From positions 62,001-126,000 of the forward strand of contig JAILEG010000033.1 of the NCBI GenBank assembly GCA_024688365.1: a DNA stretch of 64,000 bases, written 5' to 3'. Source of the stretch: Prevotella sp. GTDB lineage: Bacteria > Bacteroidota > Bacteroidia > Bacteroidales > Bacteroidaceae. Below, piece by piece: positions 23,099-30,750 of this stretch. The notes under the pieces are model-generated. The model had not been told where the DNA came from. It did not search any database and was given only the letters and a program-made list of their open reading frames with translations. A program made the position numbers and the translations under genes. Position 1 is the stretch's first letter, and the number at the start of each line of letters is the position of its first letter.

Positions 23099-25576
23099 AT
23101 GAGAATAAGCAGAATTTTCATTACACTTGGGCTGATGACAGTTGCCATGACCGTTCACGGTCAGACCTCAACGATAACGGGTGAGCTGATTGACTCGTTG
23201 ACCCACGAGAGTGAGCCTTATGCTACGGTAAGGGTCTATAAAGGGCGCAGGAGTGAGAAGCCCGTAGCCATGTCGGTGACGGACATGGACGGGAAGTTCA
23301 GCCAAAAGGTGACCGGACAGGGCAGTTACATCGTCTCGTTCAGCTCAATGGGCAGGAAGGAGATTGTGCGCAAGGTGCAGCTGTCAGCCTTGGGAGGTGC
23401 CATCAACCTCGGCACGCTGCTTGTGCAGGACGATGCCAAACAGCTGGAAGGTGTGGAGGTGGTGGCGCAGAAACCGCTCGTGAAGATGGAGACCGACAGG
23501 ATGACGTATGATGTGCAGTCGGACAACGATGCCAAGTCGAACACGGTCCTCGATATGCTGCGCAAGGTGCCGATGGTTACAGTTGACGGGCAGGACAATA
23601 TCACCGTGAACGGACAAAGCTCATTCAAGGTCTACGTTGATGGGAAGCCCAATGTGATGTTCTCAGCCAATCCCTCACAGATTCTCAAGGCCATGCCCGC
23701 ATCGGCGGTGAAGTCAATAGAGGTGGTGACCAACCCTGGTGCGAAGTATGATGCTGAGGGTGTGGGTGGTGTTCTCAACATCGTGATGAACCATGAGGAC
23801 GGGAAGAAGGTCAATATGAATGGCTATAACGGCAACGTCAGCCTGACGGCTGGCAACCGTAACTGGCGTGCATCGGCCTTCCTGAGCGGTCAGCAGGGTA
23901 AGCTGACCTACAGTGCCAACGTGATGTACAACCGCTCGTGGATGAACGGGACGGAGACTGAGATGGCCAGAACGGCAACTGATGGATCCACGATGGCTTA
24001 CTGGCAGAGGGGGAACACACGTGTTCCCTTCACGATGGGCAATCTCAGTCTGGGATATGAGCTGGACTCGATGAGCAACATCGGGGCTACGGTAGGTTTG
24101 ACAGCCTTCACTATGAAGAATGACGGGCATCCGACGACTGCTTTCTCAGGTGGAGCCTACGGCACAGGATTCTCCTATGGTAACGGGATGATAATGGAGA
24201 ACTCCAGCAACTCCTTTAATGCGAGCGTTGACTATCAGCGTTTCTTCAATAAGGACCGCACGAGCAGCCTCACCCTGAGCTATCTCTTCACCACCAGTCC
24301 CTCGACAAGCGAGAACCGCCGTACCTACGACGCGCTGCCGGAAGGTGTCACCATCCCGCTCATCGACCTCTATTCGGAGGCGAAGACACGGGGAACGGAG
24401 CATACGGTGCAGGCTGACTACACCACACCGCTGGGCAAGAACAAGACGCTGAATGCCGGAATGAAGTATATCTCCCGCCGGAACTCATCCGACTCACGTT
24501 TCTATAATGTCGTGAACGGTGAGGAGCAGTACAATGAGCAGAACAGTGTCAACTACAGGAACACGCAGGACATTCTTGCCGGGTATGCTGAATACAGCGC
24601 CACACTTGGAAAGCTCGGAGCCAAGGCCGGCATCCGCTATGAGCGCACATGGGAGAACGTGAGGTTCATTCTTGGTGCAGGCGAGGATTTCAAGAAGAAC
24701 TATGACAACCTTGTTCCCTCTGCAAGCTTTACCTATAACATCTCCTCAGGTGTCAATTTAGGTGTGAATTACGGCATGCTCATCAGCCGCCCGGGCATCA
24801 GTTACCTCAATCCGTACGTTGACCGTTCCAATCCGACCATCCTGTCATACGGCAATCCGGACCTGGAGGTGGAGAAGAGCCACAACGTCAGCCTGGTGTT
24901 CAATTCGTTTACGCCGAAGTTCATGATCAATGTGACGTTAGGCGAGAACTTTGCCAACAACCAGATTGAGCAATATTCCTTCCTGCGTGACAACGTTCTG
25001 AACACCACTTATGGCAACATTGTGCGCAGCCGATGGACGAACTTCAACACTTTCATGAACTATGCCCTCACCACCAAGACCCGTCTGATGCTCAATGCGG
25101 GCTTCGACTATGGAGACATCCGGTCAGAGCAGTTGGGCGAGCGCAATCACGGATGGCAGGCCACGGCCTTCCTGGGACTACAGCAGACGCTGCCCTGGGA
25201 GCTGAAATGGAGTATGTTCTTAGGCGGAATGACGAAGCGGTATTCCCTGCAGGGCTATCAGGGAGGCTTCAATATGGCCAGTACAACCCTTTCAAAGAGC
25301 CTTTTCAAAGACAAGATGAACATCAGCCTGCAATATATGGTTCCCTTTACGGGCAAGTTGAAAATCAAGCAGTACAGCCGCGGAAAGGATTTTGAGAATG
25401 TCATGAACATCACAGTCCCCATGCAGAACATCATGCTCACCGTCACCTGGAACTTCGGCAATACCAAGAAGCAGTTCCAGCAGCATGAGAGCAAGATCTC
25501 AAACGACTTCCAGGAACACCAGCAGAACGGCCAGCAGCTTAACGGAATGGGCATGGGAGCCGGCACGGGCATGTAG
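23099..25576 (+). CDS. TonB-dependent receptor-like outer-membrane beta-barrel protein
   Basis: Outer-membrane protein of the OMP beta-barrel family 3 group rather than a SusC. 825 residues: signal peptide 1-22, an N-terminal carboxypeptidase regulatory-like domain (TITGELIDSLTHESEPYATVRVYKG), a plug-like domain with VLDMLRKVPMVTVDGQDNITVNG near 155-175 and GAKYDAEGVGGVLNIV near 220, then an aromatic-rich barrel. The C-terminus is a Gln/Met/Gly-rich tail (QQNGQQLNGMGMGAG) that extends past the last barrel strand (MLTVTWNFG). No SusD partner, so its cargo is unknown. Single-gene unit with its own promoter and a downstream bidirectional hairpin. Confidence 0.88.
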   Translation: MRISRIFITLGLMTVAMTVHGQTSTITGELIDSLTHESEPYATVRVYKGRRSEKPVAMSVTDMDGKFSQKVTGQGSYIVSFSSMGRKEIVRKVQLSALGGAINLGTLLVQDDAKQLEGVEVVAQKPLVKMETDRMTYDVQSDNDAKSNTVLDMLRKVPMVTVDGQDNITVNGQSSFKVYVDGKPNVMFSANPSQILKAMPASAVKSIEVVTNPGAKYDAEGVGGVLNIVMNHEDGKKVNMNGYNGNVSLTAGNRNWRASAFLSGQQGKLTYSANVMYNRSWMNGTETEMARTATDGSTMAYWQRGNTRVPFTMGNLSLGYELDSMSNIGATVGLTAFTMKNDGHPTTAFSGGAYGTGFSYGNGMIMENSSNSFNASVDYQRFFNKDRTSSLTLSYLFTTSPSTSENRRTYDALPEGVTIPLIDLYSEAKTRGTEHTVQADYTTPLGKNKTLNAGMKYISRRNSSDSRFYNVVNGEEQYNEQNSVNYRNTQDILAGYAEYSATLGKLGAKAGIRYERTWENVRFILGAGEDFKKNYDNLVPSASFTYNISSGVNLGVNYGMLISRPGISYLNPYVDRSNPTILSYGNPDLEVEKSHNVSLVFNSFTPKFMINVTLGENFANNQIEQYSFLRDNVLNTTYGNIVRSRWTNFNTFMNYALTTKTRLMLNAGFDYGDIRSEQLGERNHGWQATAFLGLQQTLPWELKWSMFLGGMTKRYSLQGYQGGFNMASTTLSKSLFKDKMNISLQYMVPFTGKLKIKQYSRGKDFENVMNITVPMQNIMLTVTWNFGNTKKQFQQHESKISNDFQEHQQNGQQLNGMGMGAGTGM

Positions 25577-25613
25577 ATACTGGCTGGATCAGATGTCATT
25601 CATACAGAACGGA

Positions 25614-25652
25614 CAAGGCGACCTCACAGATTGATGTGGGTCGCCTTGCCGC
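25614..25652. terminator. Hairpin between convergent genes
   Basis: CAAGGCGACC (25614-25623) pairs perfectly with GGTCGCCTTG (25639-25648). It separates the receptor gene from the convergent GT32 gene and a T run follows shortly on the + strand, so it probably serves both. Confidence 0.75.
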
Positions 25653-25688
25653 TTTTATGAATGATTGTTTGTAAATCAGGACAGGCAT

Positions 25689-26429
25689 TCAGCCTGCTGA
25701 AATCCATTTTCTCAGTTTCTCCTTCCAAGTAGGTTTCCAGCTGTGAGCGCAATAGTGGATGGCATAGGAGGCAGGTGTCGCCTCGTGCTTGTTGCCGGCG
25801 AATATCTCAGAACGGTAGACCATCATGTTGTCTTGCAGTGGTTGGTCCTTGTCAATGTACTTGAATCCATACTTCTCCATCACCCTTGCGTAGACAAAGG
25901 GAGAGATGACACCAGTGCCGTTGGAACCCTCGGGGAGGATGAAGTGGCGTGTCTCGTAGTCGTCAAGCACGTCTTTGACAAAGGCGCAGCCAGGCTCGGA
26001 TCCCATTACGGCAGCCTGAATCTGTATTCCGGAGACAAAGCCTTCCTTGATACGGTTGCCCTCTGAGTCAATCATGCCAAGTGCGCCGGTCATCTCAACC
26101 TGTGCGGGATGATACTCCAGGGATGTGAAGAAGTGGTGGTTGAGGAATCTGTCGAAGGATTTTATCACCTTCACGTCAGAGTCGAGATAGATACCTCCTT
26201 CGGTATAGAGGGCATACATGCGGATATAGTCGGCTGCGAAGGCCCACTTGTGCTGCTCGTATGCCTCACGGACGTACTCGGGTGCCTGTGAAATGTCAAA
26301 GTTGTGTGTATTCCAGAGCTTTATCTCATAGTCAGGCAGCACCTTGCGCCATGTTTCCATGCACTTCTGTATCTTCTCTGGATAGGGATCATCGCTTAGC
26401 CAGCAGTAATGAATCACTTTTGGTATCAT
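25689..26429 (-). CDS. GT32-family glycosyltransferase
   Basis: Sugar transferase related to Och1/capsule polysaccharide GT32 enzymes, acting in the cytoplasm on a surface glycan. 246 residues. The family opening IPKVIHYCWLSDDPYP is at the N-terminus and the nucleotide-sugar-binding DxD motif is visible in GGIYLDSDV near residue 100, preceded by AADYIRMYALYTEGG. The promoter candidate (TAACTTTG on the reverse strand, 26619-26626) implies a leader of roughly 180 bases. It is the last gene of a three-glycosyltransferase cluster read in the same direction. Confidence 0.92.
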   Translation of the reverse strand: MIPKVIHYCWLSDDPYPEKIQKCMETWRKVLPDYEIKLWNTHNFDISQAPEYVREAYEQHKWAFAADYIRMYALYTEGGIYLDSDVKVIKSFDRFLNHHFFTSLEYHPAQVEMTGALGMIDSEGNRIKEGFVSGIQIQAAVMGSEPGCAFVKDVLDDYETRHFILPEGSNGTGVISPFVYARVMEKYGFKYIDKDQPLQDNMMVYRSEIFAGNKHEATPASYAIHYCAHSWKPTWKEKLRKWISAG

Positions 26430-26439
26430 GTTCTTATTT

Positions 26440-26610
26440 TTATTGTTGTATCATTCTACGGTGGAACCAGCCCCATTCGGTCAACTCCTTTCCGTCAGCA
26501 AAATGGCTGATGGTCATCCTATCCCATTCAGAATAAGGAATCTTCTTTAGTAGGTCAGGACTGTGCGGCTGTGTGGCATATTTAATTGAACTCTTCACCC
26601 AATGTATGGT
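26440..26610 (-). other. Coding-like leader segment upstream of the GT32 gene
   Basis: Downstream of the GT32 promoter, a reverse-strand open frame of about 52 codons from a possible GTG start ends 11 bases before the GT32 start (frame contains LLKKIPYSEW and ELTEWGWFHRR). It looks protein-like but has no good start and no family I recognise. It may be the tail of a deleted gene or a short leader ORF. Confidence 0.3.
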
Positions 26611-26618
26611 TGGTGGGG

Positions 26619-26626
26619 CAAAGTTA
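26619..26626 (-). promoter_or_regulatory. -7 element for the GT32 gene
   Basis: Reverse-strand TAACTTTG followed by CCCC; the + strand reads CAAAGTTA. A clear -33 TTTG was not identified. Confidence 0.5.
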
Positions 26627-26728
26627 ATGTTTTTTTCCGTATCGTACAATCTTGTATCATATAAAGTTGTATGGCACAAGGCAGTGTGATGGTGCTTGCT
26701 ATGGCTTCTTCACAGATGTATGCTTGTA

Positions 26729-27442
26729 TTATTTATTTCTTATTCTGCACATCGCATAGACAAACCACAGCCTTGGCAACAGCCGTATTTGGTCAATAAG
26801 CCCATCAACCTCCTGTATGACGTGGATGTTGTCGAGTATTCCTTGTGAGCGGTTGGTACTGGAGACCCCTGTCGTGTCAAAGTCAGCAATGGCAAAATGT
26901 ACTTGGAGGAAGCGGCAATGATTTTTCCAAAGGGTTTTATAGAGTTTGAAGTCAGCTGACATTTTATGACTGGTGTCATAGGGGAAATTCCTCAGGCACT
27001 CTGTCCGTGTCAGGCAGCTCTGGTGACAGAAGTACATACGGTGACCGTTATGAGGGGGTTCCGCCGGCTTGACAATACCATTCCTACGCACATCTCCATA
27101 GATGACATCAGCCTGCTTGTGCTCGGCAAAAACCTTCTGCAATACGTCTTTATCAGCAAAAGTATCTCCAGCATTGAGGAATATGACCCAATCTCCTGTT
27201 GACATGGCTACACCTTTGTTCATAGCATCGTAGATGCCGTGGTCAGGCTCGCTTGTCCATCGTGTGATGCAGGCAGCGTTGTGACGTATTATTTCTTTTG
27301 TCTCATCAGTAGAACCGCCGTCCACGATGATATATTCTATCTTGTCATACTGCTGGTCAGCCACACTTCGGATGGTTCTCCGGAGCAGTGAGGCTGCGTT
27401 ATAGCATACGGTGATCACCGTTACTGAAGGCTTTTCAGTCAT
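26729..27442 (-). CDS. GT2-family glycosyltransferase (WcaA-like)
   Basis: Cytoplasmic GT-A fold transferase for a surface polysaccharide. 237 residues. Begins with PSVTVITVCYNAASLLRRTIRSV, then EYIIVDGGSTDET near residue 37, HGIYDAMNKGV near 68, and the metal-binding position is FLNAGD near 89 (an N-A-G-D variant of DxD common in this WcaA-like subgroup). Its start codon overlaps the end of the upstream GT4 gene by four bases, so translation is coupled. Substrate unknown. Confidence 0.92.
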   Translation of the reverse strand: MTEKPSVTVITVCYNAASLLRRTIRSVADQQYDKIEYIIVDGGSTDETKEIIRHNAACITRWTSEPDHGIYDAMNKGVAMSTGDWVIFLNAGDTFADKDVLQKVFAEHKQADVIYGDVRRNGIVKPAEPPHNGHRMYFCHQSCLTRTECLRNFPYDTSHKMSADFKLYKTLWKNHCRFLQVHFAIADFDTTGVSSTNRSQGILDNIHVIQEVDGLIDQIRLLPRLWFVYAMCRIRNK

Positions 27443-28575
27443 AGGATGATTTGTTGGTAAATATGTTGTATTTGCTGGGCTACGCTGTTGTTCTCAAACC
27501 GTCTGACATATTCTTTGCTCCGGGCTGTACTCTCGTTGCTTCCAGTCAGAAGGGAACTGATGGCTTCAGACATGGCTTCAGGGTCATCAGGGTCAACGTA
27601 CAGGCAGTCGGGCCCTCCTGCCTCCTCAAGACAGCTCCCCGTGGCGGCCACAACGGGCAGTCCGCTCTGTATGGCTTCGATGATAGGGATGCCGAAACCC
27701 TCATAGCGGGAGGGGTAGACGAAGCACTGGGCCTGCTGGTAGATGGCATACAGGTCAGCATTGGGCACGCCCTGCAGGAAATGGACACGGCTTGAAAGGC
27801 CGTCATTCAGTTCCTTTTGTAGAGTGCGCTGGTACTTGGTCTGCCGGCCGACCACCACTAAATGAAGCTCATCAGGGAGATTGCGCAGTGCCCTGATGGC
27901 GAGCAGGACGTTCTTCCGCTCCTCTACGGTTCCTACGTTGAGGATGTAACGGTTGGGAAGAGAGTACTGTTGCCTCACCCGTTGTTTTGTCAGCTCGTCC
28001 GAACGCTGCTTGAACCGGGTGTCACAGCTCTGGTAAATCACGTCAATACGGTCTTCCGGGAAGTTGCCATAGTGGAGGATGTCACGTTTGGTACACTCGC
28101 TGATGGCGATGATACGGTCGGCCTCACGCAGGGTCTGGTGGAACTTTCGCTTGTAGATCTGCACGTCTATCCAGTTGTAATACTCAGGGTGGCGCAGGAA
28201 GATGAGGTCATGGATGGTCACGATGCCCCGTATGCCAGCAGCTTTCAGCCCATGAGGCAACTCACCTGACAGACCGTGGAAGATATGCACACCGTTCTCG
28301 CGCAGCGACCTGACAATGCCATGCGTGCGCCAGAGGTCACGCTGGAAGCGGAAATGGAGGTTCTCAGGGCAGATGAGGCGCACGTTCCCACGCATGACAA
28401 CCTGCTCACGCAGGTCAGCATGTCCGCTGTCGGGGGCGAAGAGGAGAATACGGTCAGTGGAGTTGATGGCGGCAAGGTCATTGATGAGATTGCGCCCATA
28501 GCTGCCTAATCCTGTCCTGTTGCTTACGATTCGCTTGGCATCGAATCCTATGGTCATTTCTTTTTCAATTGGCAT
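27439..28575 (-). CDS. GT4-family glycosyltransferase
   Basis: GT-B fold retaining transferase for a surface glycan. 378 residues as listed; Met7 (28557), starting TIGFDAKRIVSNRTGLGSYGR, matches the usual family start better than Met1. The C-terminal nucleotide-sugar site is visible: NVGTVEERKN near 215 and the EX7E motif in YEGFGIPIIEAIQSGLPVVA near 290-310. The first gene of the reverse glycosyltransferase cluster, divergent from the GT2 gene at 28617 with back-to-back promoters in a 41-bp gap. Confidence 0.93.
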   Translation of the reverse strand: MPIEKEMTIGFDAKRIVSNRTGLGSYGRNLINDLAAINSTDRILLFAPDSGHADLREQVVMRGNVRLICPENLHFRFQRDLWRTHGIVRSLRENGVHIFHGLSGELPHGLKAAGIRGIVTIHDLIFLRHPEYYNWIDVQIYKRKFHQTLREADRIIAISECTKRDILHYGNFPEDRIDVIYQSCDTRFKQRSDELTKQRVRQQYSLPNRYILNVGTVEERKNVLLAIRALRNLPDELHLVVVGRQTKYQRTLQKELNDGLSSRVHFLQGVPNADLYAIYQQAQCFVYPSRYEGFGIPIIEAIQSGLPVVAATGSCLEEAGGPDCLYVDPDDPEAMSEAISSLLTGSNESTARSKEYVRRFENNSVAQQIQHIYQQIIL

Positions 28576-28579
28576 AGTG

Positions 28580-28608
28580 CAAAAATACGGAAAAATATCG
28601 TATCTTTG
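28580..28608. promoter_or_regulatory. Back-to-back divergent promoters of two glycosyltransferase genes
   Basis: Reverse TATTTTTG (28587 down to 28580) serves the GT4 gene and forward TATCTTTG (28601-28608) serves the GT2 gene, with 13 bp between them. The forward start codon is only 8 nt past the -7 element, so its mRNA should be nearly leaderless. Confidence 0.7.
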
Positions 28609-28616
28609 CCCATAAG

Positions 28617-29390
28617 ATGGGAAAAAAAGAAATATCAGTAGTCATCAATACTTACAATGCGGAGAAATTCCTGCAGCGCGTACTCGACTCGGTCAGGGGC
28701 TTTGACGAGGTTGTCGTGTGCGATATGGAGAGTACTGACCATACCGTTGAGATTGCACGGCGCAACGGATGCAAGTTGGTAACGTTCCCCAGGGGCAATT
28801 ATGCCATCGTGGAGCCGGCCCGCAACTTTGCCGTGCAGAGTGCCTCGTCCCAATGGGTGCTGGTGGTCGATGCTGACGAGCTGGTGACACCTGAGCTCCG
28901 CGACTATCTTTACAGGTATGTCCAGCAGCCTGATTGTGCGCAAGGACTGTTCATCCCACGTCAGAACCGCTTTATGAATATGCCGAAGAAAGGCTTTTCC
29001 AAGGATTACCAATTGCGCTTCTTTGTAAGGGAGGGGATGAACTGGCCACCTTATGTACATTCCATTCCGGAGATTCCAGGGCGGACGGAGCGCATTGACA
29101 ACAGGCTTGCGAATGTCAGGTTGGTGCATCTGGCTGAGAATTACCTGGATGACCAGCTGGAGAAGTGCAACCGTTACACAACCGATGAGGTGCTGAAGAA
29201 GCAGGGAAAGGATTACGGTGTATGGGCATTGCTGGTACGTCCGTTCTGGCGTTTCTTCAAGTCTTACTTCCTGAACGGTGAGATCTGCAATGGTGTGACG
29301 GGCTTTATTGACAGCGTGATGAACGGTTTTTATCAGTTCATCATCGTCGCCAAGGTGATAGAGAAGAAGATAAGGGACCGGCAGGAGTGA
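28617..29390 (+). CDS. GT2-family glycosyltransferase (WaaE/KdtX-like)
   Basis: Inverting GT2 transferase, likely in lipopolysaccharide core or O-glycan synthesis. 257 residues. ISVVINTYNAEKFLQRVLDSV opens the protein, followed by CDMESTDHT near 35 and the DxD-like WVLVVDADELV near 80. The C-terminus carries an amphipathic segment after RPFWRFFKSYFLNG. The start is fixed by the family N-terminus even though the -7 promoter element ends only eight bases before it. Its 3' end faces a TrmH gene with palindrome cluster 1 between. Confidence 0.92.
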   Translation: MGKKEISVVINTYNAEKFLQRVLDSVRGFDEVVVCDMESTDHTVEIARRNGCKLVTFPRGNYAIVEPARNFAVQSASSQWVLVVDADELVTPELRDYLYRYVQQPDCAQGLFIPRQNRFMNMPKKGFSKDYQLRFFVREGMNWPPYVHSIPEIPGRTERIDNRLANVRLVHLAENYLDDQLEKCNRYTTDEVLKKQGKDYGVWALLVRPFWRFFKSYFLNGEICNGVTGFIDSVMNGFYQFIIVAKVIEKKIRDRQE

Positions 29391-29466
29391 GGGATGGGGG
29401 CATGTGCTGTAAGCTCTCTGATGGCAGGCTGCCCCGTTCCGGGCACTGATAGATGCCAGATGGCGC

Positions 29467-29532
29467 CAGTACTTCACGTGAAGTACTGCGGTACTTCAGC
29501 AGCAATAGTCCGGTACTTCACGTGAAGTACTG
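29467..29532. repeat. Palindrome cluster 1: three tandem 22-bp units
   Basis: Units at 29467-29488 (perfect palindrome centred on CACGTG), 29489-29510 (degenerate, centre CAGCAG) and 29511-29532 (near perfect, centre CACGTG). Core GTACTTCACGTGAAGTAC. Located 76 bp after the GT2 stop in a convergent intergenic region. Related clusters lie at 38947-39012 and 63445-63510. Confidence 0.92.
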
Positions 29533-29621
29533 TGCAGGAGCTTGCCAATGGTGATGCAGGAGCCTGCCCGCCGTGACCGTAAGTCTTATCCGGAGAGTCA
29601 TGGCCGCAGGCATGACAGCCT

Positions 29622-30290
29622 CTATCCGGCATCTGAGAGCAGCAGCTGTCGGGCGAACTCCCAGATGACGATGCCCGCTGTGACGCTCACGTTGAGTGAG
29701 TGCTTGGTGCCGAACTGCGGTATCTCCAGGCAGCCGTCACTCATGTCTACCACTGACTGCTTCACACCCTTCACCTCGTTTCCCATCACAATGGCGTAGC
29801 GGGTGATGGGTGATGGGTGATGGGTGGTGGTTGATGAGTAGGAAGCTGATTCTATGGCAGCCGTTCCGTCAAGTACATTGTGCTGTTCTACTTTATCCGT
29901 AGAGTCGGGGTGGAGATGACGGAGATTCAGCTCCTGCAGCTTGGTTGAGCCCTTCACCTGCTCCACACTGTAGACGAGGACACCCTGCCGATGAAGCTCG
30001 CTGATGGCATCCTCCGTCCGCTCAAAGTATCGCCAGCTGACGGAATCCTCCCCGCCCAAGGCCGTCTTGTGTATCTCGGCGTTGGGGGGTGTGGCGGTGA
30101 TGCCGCAGAGGTAGATGGCCTCCACACGGAAAGCGTCGGCCGAACGGAAGACGCTTCCCACATTATATAATGACCGCACATCGTCAAGGACAACGATGAG
30201 CGGCAGTTTCTCGGCTTCCCTGAACTCCTCGATGGAAAGCCGGTTCATCTCAATGGTACGCAGTTTTCTCATAAAAGAAACCTTCTCCAA
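29622..30290 (-). CDS. TrmH/SpoU-family RNA methyltransferase with an internal insertion
   Basis: S-adenosylmethionine-dependent 2'-O-methyltransferase of the SPOUT knot family, acting on tRNA or rRNA; target not predictable. Met7 (30272), starting RKLRTIEMNRLS, is the likely start. SPOUT motifs are present: LDDVRSLYNVGSVFRSADAF near 35, AIVMGNEVKGV near 168, and IPQFGTKHSLNVSVTAGIVIWEF near 190. Between the last two normal blocks there is an unusual stretch of about 38 residues (about 125-163) that is not expected in the family and includes residues THHPSPIT encoded by four heptamer repeats (29801-29828). The frame is intact. Whether the insertion affects activity is unknown. Confidence 0.88.
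   Translation of the reverse strand: MEKVSFMRKLRTIEMNRLSIEEFREAEKLPLIVVLDDVRSLYNVGSVFRSADAFRVEAIYLCGITATPPNAEIHKTALGGEDSVSWRYFERTEDAISELHRQGVLVYSVEQVKGSTKLQELNLRHLHPDSTDKVEQHNVLDGTAAIESASYSSTTTHHPSPITRYAIVMGNEVKGVKQSVVDMSDGCLEIPQFGTKHSLNVSVTAGIVIWEFARQLLLSDAG
29801..29828. repeat. Heptamer tandem repeat inside the methyltransferase gene
   Basis: GGGTGAT three times and GGGTGGT once, period 7 bp. Gain or loss of one copy would shift the reading frame. A related heptamer tract lies at 46551-46585. Confidence 0.85.
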
Positions 30291-30295
30291 GCCCT

Positions 30296-30712
30296 TTATT
30301 TCACACTGTAAGCCAGTGCGTAGGCCTTGATCTGCTTCACCATTGACAGCAGGCCGTTGCTGCGTGTCGGTGATAGATGCTGTCGCAAGCCGATCCTGTC
30401 GATGAAGTAGAGGTCGGCATCGAGAATCTCCTGCGGTGTGTGGTTGCTCAGCACACGGATGAGGAGGGCGATGATGCCCTTGGTGATGAGAGCGTCAGAG
30501 TCGGCGGTGAAGACGAGCTTCCCGTCAACATGGTCACACTGCAGCCACACGCGGCTCTGGCAGCCGTCAATGAGGTTCTGGTCGTTCTTATGCCGTGTGT
30601 CAAGCTCCTCCAGGTCATTGCCTAAGTCTATCAGCATCTGATATTTGTCCATCCAGTCAGTGAAGTCCTCAAACTCCTCGATGACTGCGTCTTGTGTTTC
30701 GTTTATAGTCAT
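30296..30712 (-). CDS. sufE: SufE-family cysteine desulfuration protein
   Basis: Sulfur acceptor that takes persulfide from a SufS-type cysteine desulfurase and stimulates iron-sulfur cluster assembly. 138 residues, normal length. The active cysteine is Cys51 in LIDGCQSRVWL, at the same position as in Escherichia coli SufE. The C-terminal LSPTRSNGLLSMVKQIKAYA also matches the family. It lies five bases upstream of the methyltransferase gene and just downstream of the U32 gene, all reverse strand, so the three may form an operon. Confidence 0.95.
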   Translation of the reverse strand: MTINETQDAVIEEFEDFTDWMDKYQMLIDLGNDLEELDTRHKNDQNLIDGCQSRVWLQCDHVDGKLVFTADSDALITKGIIALLIRVLSNHTPQEILDADLYFIDRIGLRQHLSPTRSNGLLSMVKQIKAYALAYSVK

Positions 30713-30750
30713 GATTCTTCTGTTTATCTGTCTTGGTTTCTTTCACTCCT

